DNA of 64,000 nucleotides from Armigeres subalbatus (Eukaryota; Arthropoda; Insecta; Diptera; Culicidae). The number at the start of each line of letters is the position of its first letter. Position 1 is the first letter of the stretch. The stretch lies in assembly GCF_024139115.2 (NCBI RefSeq), contig NC_085141.1:246496096-246560095 (forward strand), given 5' to 3'. The translations under genes were made by a program, and so were the position numbers. Positions 10,141 to 20,620 of the stretch are shown here, in pieces. The notes beneath the pieces were generated by a model. The model was not told the DNA's origin and made no database searches. It was given only the letters and a program-made list of their open reading frames with translations.

Positions 10141-10690
10141 AAAGCAGGCTTTGGAATTCTCATTCATATGAATAAAAATCTGCGATTTCCATTAACCGGA
10201 GTGTGATTTTTCATGTTCCCCTGTGAGACAACATTTTTATTCGGATAGAATGGCGGGTGATAAATTCGTGTGCGCCAACTCGCTGGATAATTTAATTTTA
10301 CTCCAAAAATTTTCCTTTTCGTCGCCCCTCCAGATAAATTTTACAAGCAAATTTACAAAAAATTAGGACCGCAATGGGATTCGAACCCAAAACAGTTTTA
10401 AAATGTTTGGAGCGCGCACTAACCACGCCCCCACATGAACTGATTGAAAGCGATGAGAAAAACTGCTGTATTGAACCTTCTACTAATTGTAGCGCATCGT
10501 CAGATTCAATCAGTTTGGAGAGGCAGAGTAAGCAACATTTGATTTTTGCGAAACATGGGAAGAAGGATAACAATTTTTCGCACCATCGATTGTGCTGGTT
10601 TATCGCACTGTTGTAATTCATCCGGATAAAATGGATGGTGGACAGATCTATTGTCGTGTGAGTGAGTGAGAAATCCGAACCCTGATGAAA
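10141..10690. mobile_element. insertion in RTE fossil containing a tRNA-like segment
   Basis: Alignment to the RTE copy at 61.8 kb breaks at about 10141 and resumes at about 10698 (ccgttcacgtaag). Ends resemble weak inverted repeats (ggaattctcattca / tgagtgagaaatcc). Inside, on the minus strand near 10360-10440, tggttagtgcgcgc and gggttcgaatccc resemble pol III A and B boxes with tRNA spacing. No intact cloverleaf is evident, so it is a tRNA-derived or tRNA-like segment rather than a tRNA gene. Confidence 0.55.
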
Positions 10691-11143
10691 AATTGAGCCG
10701 TTCACGTAAGAACCACGTGCCGCAGCCTGACACGTGTAAGGACATAAACGGGGACCTTTGTAGAACGAACGTGAGGTGATCCAAAGGTGGCGGCAGTACT
10801 ACGAAGAGCACCTGAATGGCGATGTGGCAGAGAACGATGGCGGCATGGTGACGAATTTGGGAGCACTCGCGCAGGACATACGTTTTCCGGCTCCGGATCT
10901 CCAAGAAATCCAGGAGGAGATGGTCAACTAAAAAATAACAAACCCCTGGGGCTCTATTTAAACACGGTGGTGAGGCACTGGCTAGGCTAGAGCATTGCAC
11001 TGGGAGGATGAGGTACTGTCGTAGGAGTGAATCTGAATGGATGGAAGGTGTCGTATGCCCCATCTACAAAAAATGGCGATAAGCTGGATTGCTGCAACTC
11101 TACCAATCAATAGCATTGCTGCACGCCGTTTGCAAGGTACTCC

Positions 11144-11469
11144 TAGAGATGTCGCAAATTAATCGATTATTTCGATTAATCGATTAATCGTTGCGATAAT
11201 CAATTAATTTTGAATCGATTACTTCACAACGATTAATCGATTCAATAATCGACAAAAATCGAGAGTAATCTATTAGTTACTAATCGATTAATCGGGATTT
11301 CACGACAGGTCTAAGATGGCGATTACTTCGATTAATCGATTTATCGTTGTGATAATCGATTAATTTTGAATCGATTACTACTCAAAGATAAATCGATTCA
11401 ATAATCGTCAACAATCGAGAGTAATTGATTAGTTACTAATCGATTAATCGAGATTTTACGACATCTCTA
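11144..11469. mobile_element. hAT-type MITE with ATCGATTA-rich interior
   Basis: Ends TAGAGATGTCG and CGACATCTCTA are exact inverted repeats. The 8-bp target duplication ggtactcc flanks it at 11136-11143 and 11470-11477. Those signatures are typical of hAT elements. The interior is two diverged tandem halves of about 160 bp saturated with attaatcgattaatcg palindromes. It interrupts the RTE fossil. Confidence 0.92.
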
Positions 11470-11595
11470 GGTACTCCCCTAAATTTGATGCCGTCGACTA
11501 ACATCAATTGCAAGAGAGTTCGTGGGGTAGTACCAGGCAGGATTCATGGGCGAACGCTTCACCACGGACCAGGTGCTCATCGTACGCCAAATTTA

Positions 11596-12032
11596 GACCA
11601 ACATTTGATAAGGGCGGAACAGCCAAAATTTATTCCTTCTGATTCTTTGTCCACTTCTTCTTCTTCTTCCTAGTGTCATTACATCCCCACACTGGGACAG
11701 AGCCGCCTCGCAGCTTAGTGTTCATCAAGCACTTCCACAGTTATTAACTGCGAGGTTTCTAAGCCAGGTTACCATTTTTGCATTTGTATATCATGAGGCT
11801 TACACGATGATACTTTTATGCCCAGGGAATTCGAGACAATTTCCAATCCGAAAATTGCCTAGACCGGCACCGGGAATCGAACCCAGCCACCCTCAGCATG
11901 GTCTTGCTTTGTAGCCGCGCGTATTACCGCACGGCTAAGGAGGGCCCCTCTGTCCACATATAAAGCTATATATGTAGACGAAGAATCAGAAGGAACAAAT
12001 TTTGGCTGTTACGCCCTTTTCAAATGTTGGTC
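11596..12032. mobile_element. TA-flanked MITE hosting a SINE
   Basis: Termini gaccaacatttgataagggc and gcccttttcaaatgttggtc are near reverse complements. Arms continue to about 50 bp (gccaaaatttattccttctg against cagaaggaacaaattttggc). TA flanks both ends, and removing it rejoins the RTE fossil (cgccaaat to gaaatattgcac). A SINE occupies its middle. Confidence 0.88.
11655..11950 (-). mobile_element. tRNA-derived SINE, copy 1
   Basis: On the minus strand it starts with a tRNA-like head (ttagccgtgcggtaatacgc as A-box region, gggttcgattcccgg as B box) and ends in a (GAA)n tail (ttcttcttcttc on the plus strand). The body has ctgtcccagtgtggggatgt. Target duplication tgtccac is at 11648-11654 and 11951-11957. 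The family resembles mosquito Feilai-type SINEs. A close copy is at 38629-38916. Confidence 0.9.
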
Positions 12033-12076
12033 TAGAAATATTGCACACATGCTGCGAATACAACGTACTCACACAT

Positions 12077-12199
12077 CATCCCGAGCAGCACAAGTCAGGC
12101 AAATCTGGTTGCAACAACTTGGATTCAGAATAGCTATATAAAAATCTTATTTTGGCCAACTATGTTACATATGCAGTTTCTCGAACAAACGGTTAAAAT
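12077..12199. other. MITE-like end and Juan insertion site
   Basis: Begins tcccgagcagcacaagt, a terminus like those of the MITE family at 22908 and 9629. The opposite end is not seen. The Juan-like LINE inserted 3' of this at agaaacagca. Confidence 0.4.
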
Positions 12200-12430
12200 A
12201 GAAACAGCATTTTTTTTTTGACTAATTTTATTTCCTAATTATCTAATACATGCATTCATCTCTTAGACTAGGTGTTCCGTGTTTTCTTAACACTATCATC
12301 CTTATTTGCTATGTTACTTTTTAGTTATTATTAATACATTTCAATTGCCTCTGGCAGTTAGAATGTTTCCTCATGGTTCAATGTAGGAATTACAATGTTT
12401 TAACTTAAACTAAACTTAACCTAATTTATA

Positions 12431-14894
12431 CTAAGGGTACAAGGAGCTTATCGTTGCAATAGAAGATTGCAACGATTTTTGTCTAAAATTGGAAATTATT
12501 TTGTTGGACATTTGTTGCAATGTCTCAATATTAGAAATTCTATGAAGTTCATTGGTACTATACCACGGAGGCAACTTCAGAATCATTTTCAGAATTTTAT
12601 TTTGAATCCTCTGAAGTGCCTTCTTTCTGGTATTGCAGCAACTAGTCCATATTGGCACAGCATACAACATGGCAGGTCTAAAAATTTGTTTGTAAATCAA
12701 AAGTTTGTTCTTAAGACAAAGTTTTGATTTTCTGTTTATAAGTGGATATAGACACTTAATATATTTGTTACATTTGGCTTGAATGTGATTTTTAAAAGTT
12801 AATTTTTGATCTAGCAGAAGTCCTAAATATTTAGCTTCGCTAGACCAATTAATTGGAACCCCATTCATAGTGACAATATGTCTGCTAAAAGGTTTCAAAT
12901 AAGAAGCTCTCGGCTTATGTGGGAAAATTATAAGCTGAGTTTTGGAAGCATTCGGGGAAATATTTTATTTTTGCAAGTAAGTGGAGAAAATATCCAAACT
13001 TTTTTGCAATCTACTTCAAATGACACGAAGGCTACGCCCTTTGGCTGAGAGACCTGTGTCATCTGCAAACAAAGATTTTTGACATCCTGGTGGTAAATCA
13101 GGTAAGTCAGAAGTAAAAATGTTATACAAAATGGGCCCCAGTATGCTGCCTTGGGGAACACCAGCCCTTACAGGTAATCTATCAGATTTAGAATTTTGAT
13201 AGTTTACCTGCAGTGAGCGATCTGATAAATAATTTTGGATCAGTTTAATAATGTACAGAGGAAAATTAAAATTCATCAATTTTACAATCAAACCTTCATG
13301 CCAAACACTGTCAAATGCTTTCTCTATATCAAGAAGAGCAACTCCAGTCGAATATCCTTCAGATTTGTTGAGCCGAATTAAGTTCGTAACTCTTAATAAC
13401 TGATGAGTGGTTGAATGCCCATGGCGAAAACCAAATTGCTCATCAGCAAAAATAGAATTGTCATTAATATGAACCATCATTCTATTTAAAATAATCTTTT
13501 CAAACAGTTTGCTTATTGAAGAAAGCAAACTGATTGGGCGATAACTAGAAGCTTCAGCTGGATTTTTGTCCGGCTTCAAAATTGGAACAACTTTGGCGTT
13601 TTTCCATGTATCTGGGAAGTATGCCAATTGAAAACATTTGTTAAATAAATTAACCAAAAAGGATAAAGAGCTCTCAGGAAGTTTTTTGATAAGTATGTAG
13701 AAAATGCCATCATCACCCGGGGCTTTCATATTTTTAAATTTTCTAGTAATAGATCTCACTTCATCCAAATTAGTTCTCAACGAAGGGTCAAAAACATTAT
13801 CTTGGTTGAGAATGTCTACGAAGCTTCGTGTAACCTGATCCTCAATTGGACTAGTGAGACCTATAGACTAAAATTATGGGCACTCTCGAACTGCTGAGCA
13901 AGTTTTTGAGCCTTTTCGCCATTTGTTAATAAAATTTTATTTCCCTCTTTAAGCGCTGGAATTGGCTTTTGAGGTTTTTTAAGAATTTTCGTTAATTTCC
14001 AAAAGGGTTTCGAACTGGGATCCAACTTCGAGACATTATTCTCAAAGTTGGTATTTCTCAGAATAGCGAAACGTTTTTAATTTCATTTTGCAAATCTCGC
14101 CAAATAACTTTCAACGCGGGATCGATATACGTTTTATATAAATCCCAATCAGCTCTATGATAATTAAAAGTAGAGCTGATTGGATTATAAATGGCTTCGT
14201 GTGAGATTTCAAACGTCACAGGAAGGTGATCAGAGTCAAAGTCAGCATGAGTTACCAATTGGCCACACAGCTGACTTGAATCCGTTAAATCTAAATCAAT
14301 TGTAGAAGGATTTCGACTGGAAGAAAAACAAGTTGGGCCATTGGGATATTGAATAGTATAATATCCCGCAGAACAATCTTCAAATAAAATTTTGCCGTTG
14401 GAATTGCTTTGAGCATTATTCCATGAACGGTGTTTGGCATTGAAGTCACCAATTACGAAGAATTTTGATTTGTTGCGAGTCAGAATTTGAAGATCAGCTT
14501 TCAACAAATTCTTTTGCTGCCCATTGCATTGAAAAGGCAAATAGGCTGCAATGAAGGAAAATTGACCAAAATTTGTTTCAACAGAAACTCCCAAGGTTTC
14601 AAAAACTTTGGTTTCAAACGAAGAAAATAATTTATGTTTGATACGTCTATTAATGACAATGGCGAACCCACCACAGGCGCTGTCAAGACGATCATTTCTG
14701 TAGATAAAATAATTTGGATCTCTTTTAATGGAGAGTCCGGGCTTTAAATAAGTTTCTGTTATAATGGCAATATGCACATTATGAACTGTTAGGAAGTTGA
14801 ATAATTCATCTTCCTTACCCTTTAGAGAACGGGCATTCCAATTTAGAACTTTCACACAATTATTTAGATCCATTAAAACGGAGTCCGATAACAA
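12431..14894 (-). pseudogene. Juan-like ORF2, endonuclease and reverse transcriptase, broken
   Basis: Endonuclease segment (14894-14058): VLNWNARSLKGK, IAIITETYLKPG, FFVIGDFNAKHRSW, FDSDHLPVTFE. RT segment (about 13780-13016): KAPGDDGIFYILIKKLP, VVPILKPDKNPAEASSYRPI, FGFRHGHSTTHQL, LLDIEKAFDSVWH, AGVPQGSILGPILYNIF and the catalytic LFADDT. C-terminal segment (12898-12431): AKYLGLLLDQKLTFKNHI and RIQNKILKMILKLP. Breaks: a frameshift near 14080, a stop at about 13868, a frameshift near 13020 and a stop near 12965. The sequence between the frames still reads as ORF2, so damage is from small changes. Confidence 0.9.
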
Positions 14895-15309
14895 TTTTTT
14901 GTGTGTACTTTATACCAACCTGAACAGCTTCAGGAATGGTATTTGCTTTGAACATTGCATCAATCATGTGATGCAATTGTTCAGTTAAAAAATTAAAATC
15001 GGAAGCAGTCATGCTACCTGAATCGGCAACATGACCATTATTTTCCGTTGGGACATGGGTATAAACCTCATTTTGAGAAGAGAAATTTTGTCTACCAGCA
15101 GCGATGTTTGCATACGTAGGTACATTCGAAAAATTGGAATTTACTGAAGTGCTTGCTACCCGTTGACGAGCGGCAAAATTTGTTTGTGAATTGTGGTGGG
15201 TATGAATTGCTCGACCGGTAACTGGTTTCGAAATTTGAGCGTTTGAAAAATTTCTACCCGTCGAATCTGGGATCCGATTGGAATTTCCGTCATCAATTTT
15301 GCACGGAAT

Positions 15310-16269
15310 TCAAAACTTTTTGCGTGAAGGGCATTCCCAGAAATTGGATTTATGATTGCCCCCACAATTTGCACATTTAAATTTATTGGAATCTTCTCTC
15401 ACAGGACATGCGTCCTTGGCGTGAGAGGTTCCACCACAAATCATGCATTTAGCATCCATGTGACAATGTTTGGTTCCATGACCCCACTTTTGGCACTTAC
15501 GGCACTGGGTGGGGTTTTGAAATTTCCCCAGGCCTGCGGAAATGTTCCCATGTAACACGGACATGGGACATAATACAGGCCTTTTCCAACTTTTCATATT
15601 ATTTAGTTCACTTTTGTTAAAATGAACTAAATAAAATTCTTGAGAAATGCCCCTCTGGGAAGTACCAGAGTGGGATTTCTTTTTCATCTTAATTACTTGG
15701 ACTGGTGAAAATCCAAGTAATTGAGAAATTTCAATTTTAATCTCATCCAGTGATTTATCATCACTGGGGAGACCTTTCAAGACGACTTTGAACAATCGCT
15801 CAGTTTTGTCGTCGTATGTGAAGAATTTATGGCGCTTTTCAGTTAAATACTGAAGAAGACGTTTGCGATCGTCAAAGGATCCCAGCAAAACGCGGCAGTC
15901 ACCCTTCCTAGCAATCTGAAATGAAACCTTGATCCCCCGAAGGTTACTCAAAATCTCATTCCGGAAGCCAGAAAACTCGGCAACAGATACCACAATTGGC
16001 GGAATCCTTTGCTTTTTCGCATGAATCGAATCACCTGGGCTAGAGGTACATTCGATTTGCTCAATTTCATCATTAATCAAATCGAACTGATTGCTCAGTT
16101 CGATTGGAGAAGAATTATTTCCGATATTAGAGTTAGAAGGAATATCTGAATTCTCCAGCTTCCTTCTATTTTTTCCGCGCTTGGGCAGGACGGTCTTGAA
16201 ACCTTGTTTCTTTGAAGGAAGTGGAGAATTCAGAGACTCCCCCTTCCTCTTGTTTTTGTTAATACTCAT
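15310..16269 (-). CDS. Juan-like ORF1, nucleic-acid-binding gag-like protein
   Basis: 319 codons open from the ATG at 16269 to the stop at 15310. The N-terminus is lysine-rich (KNKRKGESLNSPLPSKKQG). The C-terminus has three CCHC knuckles: CRKCQKWGHGTKHC, CMICGGTSHAKDAC and CANCGGNHKSNFWEC. The middle (VLKGLPSDDKSLDEIKIEIS) matches the region before the knuckles in Jockey-type ORF1. It would coat the element RNA. Length is somewhat short: the stop follows soon after the third knuckle at ECPSRKKF, and similar sequence without an open frame continues to about 15160, so the C-terminus may be truncated. Confidence 0.85.
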   Translation of the reverse strand: MSINKNKRKGESLNSPLPSKKQGFKTVLPKRGKNRRKLENSDIPSNSNIGNNSSPIELSNQFDLINDEIEQIECTSSPGDSIHAKKQRIPPIVVSVAEFSGFRNEILSNLRGIKVSFQIARKGDCRVLLGSFDDRKRLLQYLTEKRHKFFTYDDKTERLFKVVLKGLPSDDKSLDEIKIEISQLLGFSPVQVIKMKKKSHSGTSQRGISQEFYLVHFNKSELNNMKSWKRPVLCPMSVLHGNISAGLGKFQNPTQCRKCQKWGHGTKHCHMDAKCMICGGTSHAKDACPVREDSNKFKCANCGGNHKSNFWECPSRKKF

Positions 16270-16545
16270 TGCTGAGCGTGGAGACGTGACCTTCTAAGAG
16301 GTTTTTCCCAGAACGGTGTCCCTGCAGGATTACCACCGCTTGTCGGAATTTTACTTCCGCAAACGGGTCCAACGTAAAACGAAGGCACGGGTCCTTGCAA
16401 AGATCGTAACGGGATCAGTGGGTACAAATAGCGCTAAGAAGCACCGTTGAAATTAAAATAGCTTCGGGTAGTATTAAAAACTTCCTTCCGCAAAGAGAGA
16501 AAGAACCGCACAGCACGAAAGCACGATGCGGTCTGAGAAACAGCA

Positions 16546-18329
16546 CTTAAATGGACATGCTCATGTGTACGAGTGGAGATAATTGCGAATTATAGTTGGA
16601 ATTGTAAATGGTACCCTGTGGGTGTAATCAGCTTATGTTCATGTTATGAACAAATCACATTCGTTCTGATTAGTAGATTGCTTTTTGTTATGCAGTTAAC
16701 TATTTTTTGCTCGTTATTGATTTTGATCTCGATTATACCTTGTGTAACTTACTTAGTTATATCATATTCAAATTCAATATTACAAAACATGAAGAAAATT
16801 CCCTGTTTATGTAAAGGACTAGTTTTAGCCAGGAAGGTTCATGCTCCCCCTTAAAGCTGCCCTTGAATGTATGTATAATTCAATAATAGTAAGATATGAA
16901 TTTGCATGAATTCAAAAATAGAAAGGATTAGTGATGGCACGCTGTATATTCAAATGAGCGCCGTTCTCCTGATATTGCTAGTTGCTGACAACTTATTGTT
17001 TCTATATGTCTAGTGAGCTATCCCCTTCAAGAGGAATCACAATCTTTCGAATGATGTAACGCACCAAGCATGCCACCCTGGCGTACTTTTCCGATGGCAT
17101 GTACGATCAAAGCATAAACACCCGACGAAGTGACTCGCCATCGACTGTTTGTCACGACAAATTCTCGAGCATCTCAATGAGCAGCAAATAATAAGACTCA
17201 CAAAGGTAAGGCAGGTAAGGTTGAATCGGTTAATTGGAAATGTGACATCAATTGTGTTCACATACGCGACAATGAAGCGACTAAAATGACAACATCTGTG
17301 ACACCACGGTACCCACAGACATATCTCAGATTATTTCCGTTTAATAGCCTCGTTTACGTAATTTATAACATTCGATGGGAACTGCATTTTACCCAATGCA
17401 AGATACTCGAAAGATATAACGCTGTTTCATTGCTCCCGTGTTACAAAGAAACAGGACAAAACTTATAATGGAGAAGATAAATTCTGATTATAATTAACAA
17501 GGCAAGGCATGATATATTTTTATTACCGCACTATTTGGAGGGTTTGCTGCTTGTAAACTGGTTGTTAATGACCGTGCAATCACTTCGGCGATCGTGTGAC
17601 CGTGCAGTGTTATGCTTTTGGAGACCCTGACATTAAAATGCCGGTCCCGAATATGATCAATATTGGTACGTATGGGAATGGAACTTCGTTATTCCGCTAT
17701 CAACACATGTTATTATAATGGGCCGCAGGTAATAGCGAAATATAAATCCAGTTGCATCATCATTTCGTTTTTTTAGTTGTTGAAGTGGTCGTCTACATCG
17801 AAAAGTGAGATTATTGCTAATGAAGTTTCGTGATTAGGGGTGGAGCTAGCCTACTAACTAATAGAATATGTACCATCTATTTTATCCTGTGAATACGAAC
17901 TTTATCTCTAAAAATCAAAACAACCTGTACCGACTATAACGGCAAGATGTGATGATTAGCCCATCTATTTTCTGTCGGCAGGATCGTTACCTATGCACCT
18001 AGCGATTATTGATCGATTCGTTTGAAATTTTCAGGCATAAACCAGAAATTATCATAGTTTTAGAAAGTCGATTGAGCATGTTGGCTCAACGGTTCCGAAT
18101 CTATACAGAGTCTCTTTGGTGGCCACTTTTGTATTTGTTATTCTTACCCACGTTGTCTTTTCATATTTAACTGTGGAACTTATTTGCGAAGCTTTTGCAC
18201 AAATTTGGAAGTATGATGGTCAGTTTTGGGCACATCTGGAACCAGTTCCGGAGCCTGAAATAGTTTTGGAATTCTTTGTTGAAATTCTTATACCTTAGAA
18301 CTACAGAGCAGTGCTTGAAATTCTTTGTA
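16546..18329. other. unassigned, mostly unique-looking sequence
   Basis: No repeat family recognised. A 44-codon stretch between stops at about 17054-17185 (FSDGMYDQSINTRRSDSP) reads protein-like but has no start or convincing splice context. A possible donor acaaag|gtaagg follows near 17206. I do not call a gene. Confidence 0.3.
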
Positions 18330-18337
18330 TCTACACT

Positions 18338-18705
18338 CAGTGTTGGTAAAAACACAACATCACAAAACTCATGAACGATTCAAATCAATCGTGAGCTGAA
18401 ACTCATGGCTGAGTTGAATCATCCATTTGAATAATCGTATGTTTTCTTTTGTTCTTCTTATCTAAAAACAGTGAACTAATGTTCGTAGTAAAGAACAATG
18501 AATACTCTTACGAGTGTCAACAAAAAATTACTCACAAATAGATTTTGAATGTTTTTGGAGCGAAATGATTTTTTGGTAAATGAGTGGAATGATGCGTTTT
18601 AGCATGAAAATCTCAGGCGTGATGCATTCCTTCAGAATCGCAAACAAGTTTACTCGCGCGGGAGTGCTCATTGATTAAGATTTATGAATGATTTTACCAA
18701 CACTG
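18338..18705. mobile_element. hAT-type MITE (cagtgttggtaaaa ends)
   Basis: Ends cagtgttggtaaaa and ttttaccaacactg are exact inverted repeats. Flanks tctacact and cctacata agree at 6 of 8 positions, an eroded 8-bp target duplication. No coding capacity; interior 368 bp is AT-rich with aactcatg/catgagtt motifs. Confidence 0.85.
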
Positions 18706-18904
18706 CCTACATATCCAATAGGCCCAATTCCTCATTCCAGAGAACTGACAACGTAAGTTTTTTTTGTGCACAGGCAAAAGGTTAAAACCAGATAACTCAT
18801 GATTTTGTGTATCTTCTCCTTATGTCAGCATCGATTCCAAAAGTGCCAAATCCGGAGATGCTAAGTTCGATGAGCTCGGATGGGAAACATCTCGACTCTC
18901 TGGG

Positions 18905-19530
18905 AATATTTATCTTTATCTTTATTGTTGTTGTATCAACAGGCTACATTTGGCCCCAATGATGTAGAGTATTTGAAAAAAGTGAACATTAAAAGATGCT
19001 GTCAAGGGATAATACAAAATAGGTATAAAACATTTAAACAAGCATAGTCATTGTCTTCGTCTGTTTATGCTTGCGAAGAACGATAAATATTCGGCGTAAC
19101 ATGCTCCGTGTGGCGTGTAAATCGAAGAGTGATGCGACTCTGTAGAAGACACGCAGCCTCAACATATGGCTGTTACGGAGCATGCATAGCTGGACGTTCA
19201 GGTCTATTTGTTCCAACATAGCTCCACAGTCGATTCGTCCCTGCAGGGTATCGGCGATCATAATGGCTTTGTCGACATCTCTCCTTGAGCGAAGTAGCTC
19301 CAAGTTGATCAACTGACATCGGCTTTCGTAACTCGGTAGGCGAAACGGATCCAGCCAAGGTAGCCTACGAAGCGCGAATCGAAGGAAACAGTGTTGAACA
19401 GATTCGATTCTCTCAGCACCGTTGATGTAAGACGGACTCCAGACAACAGAACAGTACTATAGAGTCGAGCGCACCAGGGAGCAATAGAAAGCTTGTAAAC
19501 AGTATATGTCGGTGAAATTTTTCGCAACTC
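18905..19530 (-). pseudogene. LINE 3' fragment, RT C-terminal domain
   Basis: On the minus strand, in shifting frames, it reads YINGAERIESVQHCFLRFAL, RLPWLDPFRLPSYESRC, QLINLELLRSRRDVDKAIM and IADTLQGRIDCGAMLEQIDL. This is the C-terminal part of a Jockey/CR1-type RT. It ends at about 18908 in repeats of ataaag (tatctttatcttta on the plus strand), a LINE tail. It is 5'-truncated, as usual for such insertions. At its upstream side it abuts RTE leader sequence at 19531. Confidence 0.75.
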
Positions 19531-19733
19531 TGCAGATGGGGCTGCGAAATGGTGAGTTGACATCTGTGAAGGAGCAACCTACACAGCTCTAGTCCTCACA
19601 AGTTCCAATCCAATCTCACGCTTCCACGGGTCTTCCGATGACAATCGACCGCCAGCTAAGGGTTTTGTACTTAGCTGATACTGCAGCCTGGGCACTGTTG
19701 TCCTTCTCACATCAGCTAGAGTGAGTGGGTGCG
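19531..19733 (+). mobile_element. isolated RTE 5' leader fragment
   Basis: gggctgcgaaatggtgagtt through gctagagtgag matches the first 190 bp of the complete RTE element at 25341-28894, with about 90% identity by eye. Similarity ends at gggtgcg (19733) where LOA-like sequence begins. It is either a target into which the LOA-like element inserted, or a chimera. Confidence 0.75.
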
Positions 19734-20620
19734 ACCAAGGGGACCATCGTCCCTAACCCCTAATCCCAAGGCGTTAAGCGACCCGTGCCGAGGGGATGCA
19801 TGGCCAGGAGGGTGAAATAATGAGCTAGACCTTTAACGGAGCCTGTGGGATACCTGGGCACCCTCCACAGTAATTGTCCCTTACCGCGTTATGCTGGGCT
19901 CTGGCGTGGTGGACCTCTTTTCCCGAGCAACTCGTGGGACCAAAATGGAAAACCAAGTCAATTCTTCAATTAGTGGTGGTAGTGTATGCGACAACCCCTT
20001 CGCAAGAGGTGGGTTGTTCAGGTCTCCGCCTAGGAGGCCAGAGGCAATAGTCGGCAGCTCGGTGCGCAGCGCCAGCATGGGTCACTTAACCATCTCCCAG
20101 GCTACGCCGGTAGAGGTTATGGACGGCCCATGACTTATGGAGGCGATGAACCGCAAACGCGATGGGCTTTCGGCCTTCGATGTGCGGAACAGCTGGACGC
20201 CAGGACCTCAAGAGGAGCTTGCTGAAACTTCGAAAGTCGATGTTGGACGCCAAGCTGGAGAGGGTGGTCGGGACGGCCAAGTGTAAACCCGTGAAATCCG
20301 TGGAGTCGAGGTTTACCCAGACTAAGGCCCAAGGATTCGCGGACTCGGGCAAGGTCGAATCGACCGAGGGCGTGCCAGCGAAGACGGTGGTGCCAAAGTC
20401 TACCCAGACTGAGGCTCAAGTATTCGCGGGCACGTCGGTGGTGACTGCTCCAACGGAGCAGACACAAAAACGGGGGAGACAGTCTCCCTGGGGGCCGCTC
20501 CAAAACGCGGAGGGTTACTACCCCGAACAAGGGTAGTGGGGCTGGGAAGCTGAACTCCGGCCAGGTACCTCCAAAACTGGGGAAGGAAGGACCTGGTTAC
20601 GGCAGGCAGGCTTGGCATTT
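19734..20620 (+). mobile_element. LOA-like LINE, 5' half
   Basis: A leader with cctaatcccaaggcgttaag and cccttaccgcgttatgctgg is followed by ORF1. ORF1 continues after a 1.1-kb insertion as tcctggaccctggtcaagaa (21770-21870). ORF2 and the 3' end are absent. The assignment to the LOA/Lian type rests on the leader and ORF1 wording (SWTLVKNKRKPKTSR) and is from family knowledge, so moderate. Confidence 0.65.
19945..20536 (+). pseudogene. LOA-like ORF1, frameshifted
   Basis: Starts at ATG 19945 (MENQVNSSISGGSVCDNPFA) and is open to a stop at 20131. It continues in another frame from about 20180 (LKRSLLKLRKSMLDAKLERV, then PKSTQTEAQVFAGTS) to a stop at 20534. The paired SRFTQTKAQ and KSTQTEAQ phrases are short internal repeats. 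No zinc knuckle is present because the 3' part is missing. It would be the RNA-binding protein of the element. Confidence 0.65.

Larger units (their letters stand above)
9210..12076 (+). mobile_element. fossil RTE-like LINE (family B), interrupted by nested insertions
   Basis: Pieces align in order with the RTE-like element at 60.7-62.5 kb: leader with ctataaacagctgtg and ccgcaag at about 9213, ttggtagcaccgcaaccg at about 9547, cgattttccgg at about 10050, ctgaatggcgatgtggcag at about 10811, gataagctggattg at about 11076, the tgggcgaacgct region at about 11545, and gctgcgaatacaacgt at about 12050. No usable frame remains. Insertions inside it are listed separately. The order of nesting makes it older than at least five other insertions. 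Confidence 0.85.
12210..16535 (-). mobile_element. Juan-like (Jockey-clade) LINE, full length, with target duplications
   Basis: The 10-bp direct repeat agaaacagca lies at 12200-12209 and 16536-16545, exactly outside the element. The 3' end is a short poly(A) (T run at 12210-12219). It contains a 5' leader of about 260 bp, ORF1 with three zinc knuckles, and ORF2 with endonuclease and RT. ORF2 is broken by frameshifts and stops, so the copy is inactive though structurally complete. A much older fragment of a relative is at 56.2 kb. Confidence 0.93.

Noticed and set aside
10358..10440. tRNA gene on minus strand
   Set aside because: A and B box-like words are present but no full acceptor and anticodon stems could be drawn; it lies within an insertion in a LINE fossil.
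17037..17210. Host exon with donor acaaag|gtaagg
   Set aside because: Each candidate frame is interrupted before a plausible acceptor (tatatgtctag near 17011), so no consistent exon can be built.
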